NCBI GenBank assembly: GCA_018824925.1
Contig: JAHJFH010000239.1
Span: forward strand, 1-6,332
Direction: 5' to 3'
Length of the DNA: 6,332 bases
Source of the DNA: Thermoplasmatota archaeon
GTDB lineage: Archaea > Thermoplasmatota > E2 > DHVEG-1
Made by a program: the position numbers and the translations under genes. The notes under the pieces are model-generated. The model searched no databases, had not been told where the DNA came from, and saw only the letters and a program-made list of their open reading frames with translations. Below, one piece after another: positions 1-5,473 of the stretch (position 1 is its first letter; every line of letters starts with the position of its first letter).

Positions 1-348
1 AATTGGGCATTACGAAATATTGGAAAGCGAAATAGCATCCTTAACAAAGAAATGATACAACTTTCAAAAGAAATTGATCTAATAAACTCCCGTTCTGCCC
101 GATGGATTGCTCGAGATGCGCTTCGTGAATTAACAAGTGAAGGTGTTAAAAAACGATTGGAAAAAAAGGAAAAAATAAGATGGTTAAAGGCTTATTGCCT
201 CAACCGGACATTCATCAACACATGCACCACAATCGATACAGGTGTCTTCATCAACCTCAGCCTTCTCTTTGAGCGAAATAGCATCAACAGGACAGACTTC
301 AACACATGCACCACATGCAGTACAGGTTTTTTTATCAATAGTTACTGA
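1..348 (+). CDS. Partial reading frame of unknown function, possible winged-helix C-terminus
   Basis: I do not recognise this gene. The frame is open from the left edge to a TGA at 346-348, with an internal ATG at 52. Residues just after that ATG ([16 protein letters not shown], then a lysine-rich stretch ending KIRWLK) resemble the recognition helix and wing of a winged-helix DNA-binding domain, but this is a pattern impression only. A second frame ends with TGA at 53-55, after the readable tail [15 protein letters not shown], and overlaps the ATG at 52 as ATGA. The upstream gene could therefore end there, with a coupled second gene beginning at 52. Everything after about position 184 is antisense to a clear ferredoxin gene and is unlikely to be meaningful protein. 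The true 3' end may be misplaced, for example by an indel in the A-runs at 161-175; a stop in the neighbouring frame lies at 176-178. It may be a real gene end, a decayed fragment or chance. Confidence 0.3.
   Translation, partial: NWALRNIGKRNSILNKEMIQLSKEIDLINSRSARWIARDALRELTSEGVKKRLEKKEKIRWLKAYCLNRTFINTCTTIDTGVFINLSLLFERNSINRTDFNTCTTCSTGFFINSY
148..176 (-). terminator. Probable oligo-T terminator of the ferredoxin gene
   Basis: Just beyond the ferredoxin stop, the minus strand carries runs of six T, then CC, then seven T (plus strand A-runs 170-175 and 161-167), and another run of six T opposite 148-153. Archaeal RNA polymerase terminates at such oligo-T tracts without needing a hairpin. 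No strong stem is visible. The tract also lies inside the uncertain plus-strand frame, where it would encode lysines, so the T-richness could be incidental. Confidence 0.5.
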
Positions 349-351
349 CAT
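184..351 (-). CDS. Small 2[4Fe-4S] ferredoxin, 55 residues
   Basis: A soluble, low-potential electron carrier of the clostridial/archaeal bacterioferredoxin type. Two complete cluster motifs are visible: C10-x2-C13-x2-C16-x3-C20-P and C38-x2-C41-x2-C44-x3-C48-P, each followed by V-(D/E)-A-I-S-L. The protein is therefore two near-identical 28-residue halves, and 55 residues is the usual size for this family. The ATG at 351-349 has a GAGG Shine-Dalgarno 8 bases upstream (360-363), which fixes the start. T-rich DNA follows the stop on the coding strand. It lies 70 bases downstream of a minus-strand membrane-protein gene and close to the feo operon. Such ferredoxins are typical partners of Ech hydrogenases, and the window carries an Ech-like operon, so a role as its electron donor or acceptor is plausible but unproven. 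A plus-strand frame overlaps the whole gene antisense; the eight correctly spaced cysteines make this strand the real one. Confidence 0.93.
   Translation of the reverse strand: MSVTIDKKTCTACGACVEVCPVDAISLKEKAEVDEDTCIDCGACVDECPVEAISL
215..315. repeat. Internal direct repeat: duplicated halves of the ferredoxin gene
   Basis: The 17-base string TCAACACATGCACCACA occurs identically at 215-231 and 299-315. The offset is 84 bases, exactly 28 codons. It encodes the WCGACVD/E-like part (CGACV) of each cluster motif on the minus strand. This is the nucleotide trace of the two-fold internal symmetry of the ferredoxin rather than an independent repeat family. Confidence 0.8.
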
Positions 352-359
352 TTAAGTAG

Positions 360-418
360 CCTCGTTGACACCGGATTATAATTACGCTATATATCTTTTA
401 CCATAGAGTATTTATAGA
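360..418 (-). promoter_or_regulatory. Candidate promoter and ribosome binding site of the ferredoxin gene
   Basis: Reading the minus strand, a TATA-like TCTATAAA lies opposite 411-418. A second TATATA lies opposite 388-394, and a GAGG Shine-Dalgarno opposite 360-363 precedes the ATG by 8 bases. The first box would give a leader of roughly 37 bases containing the Shine-Dalgarno; the second would give a very short one. I cannot tell which is used, or whether the gene is also read through from the membrane-protein gene upstream. Confidence 0.4.
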
Positions 419-421
419 CTG

Positions 422-652
422 CTACTTCGGTTTTAATTGTTGATATTTTTTTGTTGCATACCAATTTGAAATACTAAAATAAAGATAGACTACTCCTAGC
501 TCTAAACCAAAAAGAATAAGAAACCATCCAAATGTGGTTAAAATATTACCAATATGGAATCCAAATACAAGAATTATAGATCCAAGAAATGGAATGAACA
601 TCCCGATACAGACAATTAGAAGGATTATAATCATATCTTTATTTTTACTCAT
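422..652 (-). CDS. Small two-helix integral membrane protein of unknown function (76 residues)
   Basis: I do not recognise this protein. After a short charged N-terminus (MSKNKD) come two hydrophobic segments, about residues 7-31 and 34-60, separated by a His-Ile-Gly-Asn turn. A basic tail ending KKYQQLKPK follows, consistent with a membrane hairpin whose ends both lie in the cytoplasm. The frame extends further upstream to a TTG at 715, but I chose the ATG at 652. A TTTAAAA element lies 24 bases before it on the minus strand, the spacing expected of a leaderless archaeal transcript, and there is no Shine-Dalgarno. It is divergent from feoA, and one of two presumed metal-repressor operators (721-736) lies in the shared promoter region. 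A link to iron or manganese homeostasis is therefore possible, by position only. It has no cysteines or histidines arranged as an obvious metal site; one Cys and one His fall within or near the helices. Confidence 0.6.
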   Translation of the reverse strand: MSKNKDMIIILLIVCIGMFIPFLGSIILVFGFHIGNILTTFGWFLILFGLELGVVYLYFSISNWYATKKYQQLKPK

Positions 653-676
653 GGTATACAGGCTATATTGTCTGGG

Positions 677-683
677 TTTTAAA
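677..683 (-). promoter_or_regulatory. TATA-like box of the two-helix membrane protein gene
   Basis: The minus strand reads TTTAAAA here, preceded by an A/T-rich purine stretch that could act as a BRE. Its centre is about 28 bases before the ATG at 652, so transcription would begin at or within a base or two of the start codon, giving a leaderless mRNA. This spacing is also the main reason for preferring that start. It is an inference from spacing alone. Confidence 0.45.
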
Positions 684-720
684 GAAATTTTGTATCGGTT
701 TAAAAAATATTTCAAAATAA

Positions 721-736
721 TTTAGGCATACCAAAA
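721..736. promoter_or_regulatory. Presumed DtxR-family operator 1
   Basis: TTTAGG-CATA-CCAAAA is an imperfect inverted repeat: half-site TTTAGG against CCTAAA with one mismatch. It shares its first 12 bases exactly with the second copy at 767-782. The TTAGG/CCTAA half-sites resemble those of DtxR/IdeR boxes, and a DtxR/MntR-type regulator is encoded at the end of the operon that follows. It sits immediately upstream of the feo TATA-like element. It is about 40 bases upstream of the TATA-like box of the divergent membrane-protein gene, so it could serve both. Confidence 0.65.
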
Positions 737-746
737 TTTATTTAAA
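737..746 (+). promoter_or_regulatory. Candidate TATA box of the feoAB-regulator operon
   Basis: The A/T stretch around TTTATTTAAA, preceded by CCAAAA that could serve as a BRE, lies between the two operator-like palindromes. Transcription would begin about 25 bases downstream, near 765-770, at the edge of the second palindrome. A repressor bound there would then block initiation. A second A/T stretch at about 757-768 is an alternative TATA element and would move the start to about 785. Confidence 0.45.
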
Positions 747-766
747 CTAAAAGGACTATAATAATA

Positions 767-782
767 TTTAGGCATACCTAAA
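767..782. promoter_or_regulatory. Presumed DtxR-family operator 2 (perfect palindromic arms)
   Basis: TTTAGG-CATA-CCTAAA has perfect 6-base arms around a 4-base centre. It shares TTTAGGCATACC with the copy at 721, centre to centre 46 bp away. It lies at the presumed transcription start of the feo operon, 17 bases before the feoA ATG, which suits a repressor. A further TTAGG at 785-789 forms a second inverted pair with the CCTAA arm (777-781) and may extend the site. Confidence 0.72.
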
Positions 783-786
783 AATT

Positions 787-793
787 AGGTGAT
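787..793 (+). promoter_or_regulatory. Ribosome binding site of feoA
   Basis: AGGTGAT is complementary to the 3' end of 16S rRNA (GGAGGTGAT-type match) and ends 5 bases before the ATG at 799. It fixes the feoA start. Its AGG also forms the right arm of CCTAA-AAA-TTAGG (777-789), so a small RNA hairpin could partly occlude it. Confidence 0.75.
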
Positions 794-798
794 TATCA

Positions 799-1041
799 AT
801 GAAATCCAAGACCATTCCACTTACCGAACTACCTGTAAACACTCCAGCAACAATCAAAAATATCAACGGCGGCCTTGGATTTAAACAACGTCTCCAAGTC
901 ATGGGTATCCATAAAGGTCAAACCATAAAAACCATCTGCAAACAACCCCTAAAAGGACCCATAACAATTAATGCCTGTGGCTGCCAAATGACCATCGGTC
1001 GCGGCATGGCACAAAAAATCGAGGTGGAAACGACACGATAA
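799..1041 (+). CDS. feoA: FeoA, SH3-like accessory protein of ferrous iron transport
   Basis: A small cytoplasmic protein of the FeoA family, thought to bind FeoB and support Fe(II) uptake. Its 80 residues match the usual length. Family features visible are a leader of the L-x-x-L-P/x-N type, the GG at 24-25, the R-L-x-x-M-G-I motif at 31-37, a following H-K-G-Q turn, the P-L-K-G-P loop near 50-54 and the closing I-G-R-G-M-A-x-K-I-x-V strand at 66-76. These together outline the SH3-like barrel. It has a less usual A-C-G-C pair (C60, C62) in the penultimate strand. The start has a strong Shine-Dalgarno. It is the first gene of a feoA-feoB-regulator operon behind two operator-like palindromes, so it should be expressed when metal is scarce. 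Its TAA overlaps the likely natural start position of feoB. Confidence 0.93.
   Translation: MKSKTIPLTELPVNTPATIKNINGGLGFKQRLQVMGIHKGQTIKTICKQPLKGPITINACGCQMTIGRGMAQKIEVETTR
1021..1040 (+). promoter_or_regulatory. feoB translation-initiation region with non-canonical start candidate
   Basis: GAGGTG at 1021-1026 is a good Shine-Dalgarno inside the 3' end of feoA. The next codons in the feoB frame include ACG (1035-1037) and ATA (1038-1040), the latter overlapping the feoA stop as ATAA. No ATG, GTG or TTG occurs in this frame between a stop at 969-971 and the ATG at 1056, which is about 30 bases from the Shine-Dalgarno and too far to be served by it. Confidence 0.5.
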
Positions 1042-1055
1042 AAACTATTGTCCTT

Positions 1056-2783
1056 ATGGGAAATCCTAATGTCGGAAAAAGTGTAGTATTTTCCCGTTTA
1101 ACCGGCGCAAACGTCATCTCCTCAAACTATCCTGGAACAACTGTTGATTTCTCAAAAGGAAAAATGCGATACGATGGTACCAAATCAACAATAATTGATG
1201 CCCCAGGAACCTATTCTCTCGAACCCTCAAACCGAGCAGAACAAGTAGCAGTTAATATTCTCAAAGAAGCCGATATCATCATCAATGTCGTCGATGCGAC
1301 CAACCTTGAACGAAATCTGTATCTTACCCTTCAACTCCTTGAACAAAATATCCCAATAGTAATTGCCTTAAACATCTGGGATGAAACCCAACATTTAGGG
1401 ATTCATATTGATATTGAAAAATTAAAATCCCTTCTTAAAATACCAATCATACCTATCGTTGCTCTAACTGGAGAAGGGATCCATACCCTGGTTTCTCAGC
1501 TACAAAATGCAAGCTCACCCCCACATATAAAACCAACTAGTGACGAAGGACGCTGGATAGAAATTGGAACCCTGATAAAACAAGTCGAACGAGTAGAACA
1601 CCGACACCACACCTTGCGAAACCGAATTTCTGATCTAACAATCAAACCTGGAACTGGACTGCCCATCGCCCTAGCCATTATTTTCTTCACCTTCTGGATA
1701 GTTCGCCTAATAGGAGAAAATCTCATTACATATGTACTTGATCCAATTTTTGAACTTTTGTACAAACCGCTTATTACACAATTTGGAAATACCCTCGGAT
1801 CAGGTTTTCTATATAATTTTCTCATTAGTCAATCACCAGGTGAAATCAACTTTCTGGAATCGCTCGGTTTGCTTACCACAGGTCTTTATGTACCGCTCAC
1901 CTTGGTTCTTCCCTACATAATCGCTTTTTATTTCATGCTTTCAGTATTAGAGGACACAGGTTATCTACCAAGACTTGCCACTCTTATGGACAATATATTT
2001 CATAAATTAGGTATGCATGGTTATGGGGTAGTCCCCGTTTTTCTTGGCCTAGGTTGTAACGTCCCTGGGATGCTTGCCACTCGCTCTCTTGAAACTCGAA
2101 AACAACGATTTATAGCAGCAACCTTACTATCAATAGCCGTCCCCTGTATGGCACAAACATCCCTTATATTTGCTATGTTTTCAAAACTAAAAACAAGTCT
2201 TCAATATCCACCATTTTTCTACATAACGATTGTTTTTACAACCCTAATCATGATCTATTTCATCGTTGGTTATTTACTCAATAAATTAGTAAAAGGTGAA
2301 TGTCCTGAGATTTTCCTTGAAATGCCCAATTACCGGGTTCCACATTTCAAAACCACCCTGAAAAAAACCTGGATGCGGATACGCTGGTTTCTTAAGGACG
2401 CCCTCCCCTGGATGTTTCTAGGAGTATTCCTCATAAACGTCCTCTATACACTGGGCATAATAGAGTATGTTGCCTCACTTTTTCAACCACTTATGACCGG
2501 AATCTTTGGTCTACCCGGTGAAACCTCAGTTGTTCTTCTAAGTGGATTTCTCAGAAAAGATCTTGCCGTAGGTACTCTTTTAAGCTTCCCCATTGGTACT
2601 TTTAGTGAAATGCAGTTGGTAATTATCGCAACCCTTCTTACAATCTATTTCCCCTGTGTGGCAACCTTTGCTGTGATGATAAAAGAATTAGGGATTAAAG
2701 ATATGATAAAAGCTGCGGTCATCATGCTGACTGTAGCACTATTTGTTGCTATCAGTCTTCGTTTAATACTCATAGGAAATTGA
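1056..2783 (+). CDS. feoB: FeoB, ferrous iron permease with N-terminal G domain
   Basis: The main Fe(II) transporter of the cytoplasmic membrane. From the ATG at 1056 it has 575 residues. G-protein motifs are G1 GNPNVGKS (2-9), the switch I region NYPGTT (24-29), G3 DAPG (48-51), G4 NIWD (106-109, for the more usual NxxD/NKxD) and a G5-like LTGEG near 137-141. A short helical linker follows. Then comes the polytopic permease from about residue 185, with the two gate segments typical of the family: G-C-N-V-P-G-M-L-A-T-R with a following V-P-C-M-A-Q, and G-L-P-G-E-T-S-V with F-L-R-K-D. The permease appears complete to the C-terminus. The annotated start leaves the P-loop at residue 2 and removes strand 1 of the G domain. 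Translating upstream gives I-K-T-I-V-L before M-G-N-P, exactly as in other FeoB proteins. The real start is therefore probably the ATA at 1038, overlapping the feoA stop, or less likely ACG at 1035. I give the first canonical codon. Confidence 0.95.
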   Translation: MGNPNVGKSVVFSRLTGANVISSNYPGTTVDFSKGKMRYDGTKSTIIDAPGTYSLEPSNRAEQVAVNILKEADIIINVVDATNLERNLYLTLQLLEQNIPIVIALNIWDETQHLGIHIDIEKLKSLLKIPIIPIVALTGEGIHTLVSQLQNASSPPHIKPTSDEGRWIEIGTLIKQVERVEHRHHTLRNRISDLTIKPGTGLPIALAIIFFTFWIVRLIGENLITYVLDPIFELLYKPLITQFGNTLGSGFLYNFLISQSPGEINFLESLGLLTTGLYVPLTLVLPYIIAFYFMLSVLEDTGYLPRLATLMDNIFHKLGMHGYGVVPVFLGLGCNVPGMLATRSLETRKQRFIAATLLSIAVPCMAQTSLIFAMFSKLKTSLQYPPFFYITIVFTTLIMIYFIVGYLLNKLVKGECPEIFLEMPNYRVPHFKTTLKKTWMRIRWFLKDALPWMFLGVFLINVLYTLGIIEYVASLFQPLMTGIFGLPGETSVVLLSGFLRKDLAVGTLLSFPIGTFSEMQLVIIATLLTIYFPCVATFAVMIKELGIKDMIKAAVIMLTVALFVAISLRLILIGN

Positions 2784-2787
2784 TAAT

Positions 2788-3282
2788 ATGAGAAAAAAAA
2801 CTATAGAAGATTATGTTGAGCTTATCTATATTCTTCAGCATGAAAAACAAAAAGTTCATACCTCAGACATCGCAAACACTTTTGATATAAACCCTGCAAG
2901 TGTCACAGAAATGTTTCAAAAACTCAGCAAAGAACAGTATATCACCTATGAAAAATATAATGGAGTAACCTTAACGCCCAAAGGGAAAAAAATCGCAATT
3001 CAAACCAAACAAAAACATGACACCCTTAAACATTTCCTTATGATCCTTGGCGTTACTGAGGCTATCGCAGATGAGGATGCATGTCGAATTGAACATACCA
3101 TTACCCCCCTTACAATGGAAAAACTTACAAAATTCGTCAAGTTTGTAAACCAAACCGATGGACATCAACGATGGCTTGATCATTATAAATATTTTGATAA
3201 AACAGGTAAAATAATACGATGTACTCCAGAAACCGAATCACAATGTCCCATTCATGGACGACATCACGAACACCTAAGCTGA
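2788..3282 (+). CDS. MntR/DtxR-family metal-dependent transcriptional repressor
   Basis: A cytoplasmic, dimeric metal-sensing repressor, probably of its own feo operon. Residues 1-70 form the winged helix: helix-turn-helix TSDIANTFDINPASVTEMFQ near 25-44, then the wing up to L-T-P-K-G-K. Residues 75-140 form the metal/dimerisation domain, with H77 and C99-R-I-E102-H103. Numbering from this ATG puts D8, E11, H77, E102 and H103 exactly where Bacillus subtilis MntR has its ligands, which supports the start. Position 99 is Cys, as in DtxR/IdeR, instead of the MntR Glu, so Fe versus Mn preference is open. At 164 residues it lacks the SH3-like third domain of full DtxR. The tail is rich in Cys and His (C145, C153, H156, H159, H160, H162). 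It lies 4 bases after feoB. Its 3' end overlaps hypF convergently by 19 bp. Confidence 0.9.
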   Translation: MRKKTIEDYVELIYILQHEKQKVHTSDIANTFDINPASVTEMFQKLSKEQYITYEKYNGVTLTPKGKKIAIQTKQKHDTLKHFLMILGVTEAIADEDACRIEHTITPLTMEKLTKFVKFVNQTDGHQRWLDHYKYFDKTGKIIRCTPETESQCPIHGRHHEHLS

Positions 3283-5456
3283 TTTCCGGCTATTACATTC
3301 TGCCCAACTGAAATACATCCATCACCATTCGGAACGCGCTTATGGACCAAAAAAGTTAGTCCTGACTGTCGTACTTTTTTGGCTACCATTTCTAAAATAG
3401 GAATATTATACGAAACCCCACCAGTAATCCCGATATAGGAAATTTGATGTCTGTTTGCATAGTCAACAGCAATTTCTACTAATTCATCAATAAGGGTTTT
3501 CACAAAAGCATAACTTGCATCCGCCTTTTCTCGATCAGATAATGGTTTTTTAATCTGATTTGCTAACTGTTGGAATATCACATCAGCGGGAACAATTGAA
3601 CCAGAGCGATTAACCTCAAAAGAAAACCGTGGTTTTCCCATCATTAAATATTTTTCAAGTTTCATCGCAGGTTCTCCACTATAGGTTCGGTCACAACAAA
3701 TGCCCAGAAGACAGGCTAGCGCATCTAAGTACCTCCCAAAACTACAACATTGCGGTGAATTTTTTTTGAGTTTTTCAAATAAAGTGATTTCAGATGCGCT
3801 AAAACCCATTTTTTGAGCAAATTCTGGCAATATTGCATATACTAATCGACGAGGATCTTTGGTTGCTCTATCAGCACCAATTAGTGGCATATACGAAAGA
3901 TGTCCAACGCGATGATAATCTGACGCGGTAGCAGAAATAACATCTCCTCCCCAAAAAGTACCATCATCACCATATCCTAAACCATCTAAAGTCAGTACAA
4001 CCGCCTCATCAACTTGTTGATCAGTTAATAATGCAACAGCATGCGCCCAATGATGGGGGACCTCAAAAAGTGGAGCATAAAATTCTTCAGCAAATCGTTG
4101 AGCAACCTGTCGTGTAGAATAGGCCGGATGTCTATCTAATGCGACACCATCAACATTTGGTTTATTCTGGAATAATTTCATGAGATGTCGGAGACTATTA
4201 TCAAGAAATTCTAATGTTTTATAATATGCCCCATTTCCAATATATTGAGTACAATATAGTTGTTGATTCGTAGATAAGCTCCCACATATGTTTTCCCCAG
4301 CACCGACACTAATCACGTTAGACGGATATTCTATTGTAATTGGATCAGGAATATACCCTCGTGATTTTCTTAGAAACATGGGTGTTTCACGCCATATTTT
4401 CAAAACAGTATCATCAACCCGATTGGGTATCTTGCGGTTATGGAGAAGATACCAATCAGCATGAAGGGAAAACACCTCATTATTTTCTAGGAGCATTGGT
4501 TCCCCTGGAATATTTGCTGAGGTCATGATGATAGCATCTGTTTTTAGATAATGAAATAAAAGGTGATGCATCCCGGTATATGGTAAGAATAACCCAATAG
4601 TATTTAATCCTGGAGATACCGATTCTCCTTTAAGTTTATTAGCTAACACGATTGGTCGAGCATTCGATGAAAGGATTTCAATCTCCTTCTTAGAAATTTG
4701 TGCGTATGACCGGGCAGTGGAGATATTTTTAACCATTAACGCGAAGGCTTTTTGTGGACGTTGATACCATTTTCGAAATCTTTGAATTTCATTAACAGTA
4801 CAGCAGATATGCATTCCTCCCCATGATTTTAATACCCCAATGCATCCTGCATCGATTTCATTGGCAAACCTCTTGATAATATTATTCTGATCAATTATAT
4901 TTCCAGTACTATTATAGAGATTATAAAAGGGACCACATTGAGGACAGGAAATGGTTTGTGCATGATACCGACGATCTAAAGGATTTTGATATTCTGTTTG
5001 ACATGTAGAACATAACGGAAAATCATTCATTGCGGTTCGTTCGCGATCATATGGAACATCAGTAATTACACTAAATCGGGCACCACAGATCGTACAGTTT
5101 GTAAATGGGAACTGATACCTCCGATTTTTTTTACACAAGATTTCTTGCTGGCATGCTTCACAAGTTGCGACATCAGGGGGAATCAGTGATTCATGTGAAC
5201 CATTTTCACTATGTAAAATTTGAAAATCAGAATAAGATTGTTCATCAGAGATTGTAATAATTTCTGATATTTTCGCAATAGCGGGGAGTTGCTGCTTCAC
5301 TTCTTCAATAAAATTCTCAATATTTCTATCGATAACAACCTCTACTTCTGAGCCTTTATTAAGAACGTAGCCTTTTAAACCAAGTTCTGTTGCTATACGA
5401 TAAATTGTAGGACGGAATCCAACTCCTTGTACTATTCCTTTAAAAATAAGTTTCAT
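3264..5456 (-). CDS. hypF: HypF, carbamoyltransferase for [NiFe]-hydrogenase maturation
   Basis: A cytoplasmic enzyme that uses carbamoyl phosphate and ATP to make carbamoyl-adenylate and moves the carbamoyl group to the C-terminal Cys of HypE, the source of the CN ligands of the [NiFe] centre. The 730 residues are near the usual 750. Domains in order: acylphosphatase-like (about 1-85, G-I-V-Q-G-V-G-F-R-P at 7-16); double zinc finger with ideal spacing, C99-x2-C102-x18-C121-x2-C124-x24-C149-x2-C152-x18-C171-x2-C174; YrdC-like domain (about 190-375, T-S-A-N-I-P-G-E-P at 312-320, L-R-K-S-R-G-Y at 362-368); Kae1-like domain (about 380-725, metal site H468-H-W-A-H472, D-G-L-G-Y-G-D-D-G at 491-499, closing G-D-G-C-I-S-V-G-Q). 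The YrdC motif reads K-S-W-G-G-M-H, where K-G-x-G-G-x-H is common. It follows the echF-like gene by 17 bases with only a weak AGG Shine-Dalgarno, so it is probably co-transcribed with the hydrogenase it matures. Confidence 0.96.
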   Translation of the reverse strand: MKLIFKGIVQGVGFRPTIYRIATELGLKGYVLNKGSEVEVVIDRNIENFIEEVKQQLPAIAKISEIITISDEQSYSDFQILHSENGSHESLIPPDVATCEACQQEILCKKNRRYQFPFTNCTICGARFSVITDVPYDRERTAMNDFPLCSTCQTEYQNPLDRRYHAQTISCPQCGPFYNLYNSTGNIIDQNNIIKRFANEIDAGCIGVLKSWGGMHICCTVNEIQRFRKWYQRPQKAFALMVKNISTARSYAQISKKEIEILSSNARPIVLANKLKGESVSPGLNTIGLFLPYTGMHHLLFHYLKTDAIIMTSANIPGEPMLLENNEVFSLHADWYLLHNRKIPNRVDDTVLKIWRETPMFLRKSRGYIPDPITIEYPSNVISVGAGENICGSLSTNQQLYCTQYIGNGAYYKTLEFLDNSLRHLMKLFQNKPNVDGVALDRHPAYSTRQVAQRFAEEFYAPLFEVPHHWAHAVALLTDQQVDEAVVLTLDGLGYGDDGTFWGGDVISATASDYHRVGHLSYMPLIGADRATKDPRRLVYAILPEFAQKMGFSASEITLFEKLKKNSPQCCSFGRYLDALACLLGICCDRTYSGEPAMKLEKYLMMGKPRFSFEVNRSGSIVPADVIFQQLANQIKKPLSDREKADASYAFVKTLIDELVEIAVDYANRHQISYIGITGGVSYNIPILEMVAKKVRQSGLTFLVHKRVPNGDGCISVGQNVIAGNQLRCS
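3375..3380 (+). terminator. Possible oligo-T terminator of the feo operon
   Basis: Six T on the plus strand, 93 bases beyond the repressor stop and inside hypF antisense, form the first sizeable T-run downstream of the feo operon. Archaeal terminators can be simple T-runs, but this one also encodes lysine codons of hypF. The call is weak. Confidence 0.2.
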
Positions 5457-5473
5457 TCAGTCGGAAACCTTAT

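Noticed and set aside
26..285. A 14-base identity, AGCGAAATAGCATC, at 26-39 and 272-285, which might be a ferredoxin remnant at the left edge.
   Set aside because: On the minus strand the left copy can be read as D-A-I-S-L, but a stop lies just upstream in that frame and no cysteine motif surrounds it, so it is most likely a chance match.
653..715. N-terminal extension of the membrane protein to a TTG at 715.
   Set aside because: It would place the TATA-like box inside the coding region. The ATG at 652 has ideal leaderless spacing and begins just before the first hydrophobic helix.
534..725. Open plus-strand frame antisense to the two-helix membrane protein.
   Set aside because: It mirrors a hydrophobic gene on the other strand, runs through that gene's promoter region, and has no ribosome binding site or recognisable motif.
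1496..1825. Open minus-strand frame inside feoB (and a plus-strand frame at 1732-1920).
   Set aside because: Both lie wholly within the well-supported feoB reading frame and show no family features.
2971..3183. Open minus-strand frame inside the repressor gene.
   Set aside because: It is antisense to the conserved metal-binding domain and has no start signal or motif.
4340..4528. Open plus-strand frame inside hypF.
   Set aside because: It is antisense to the conserved YrdC-like domain of HypF.
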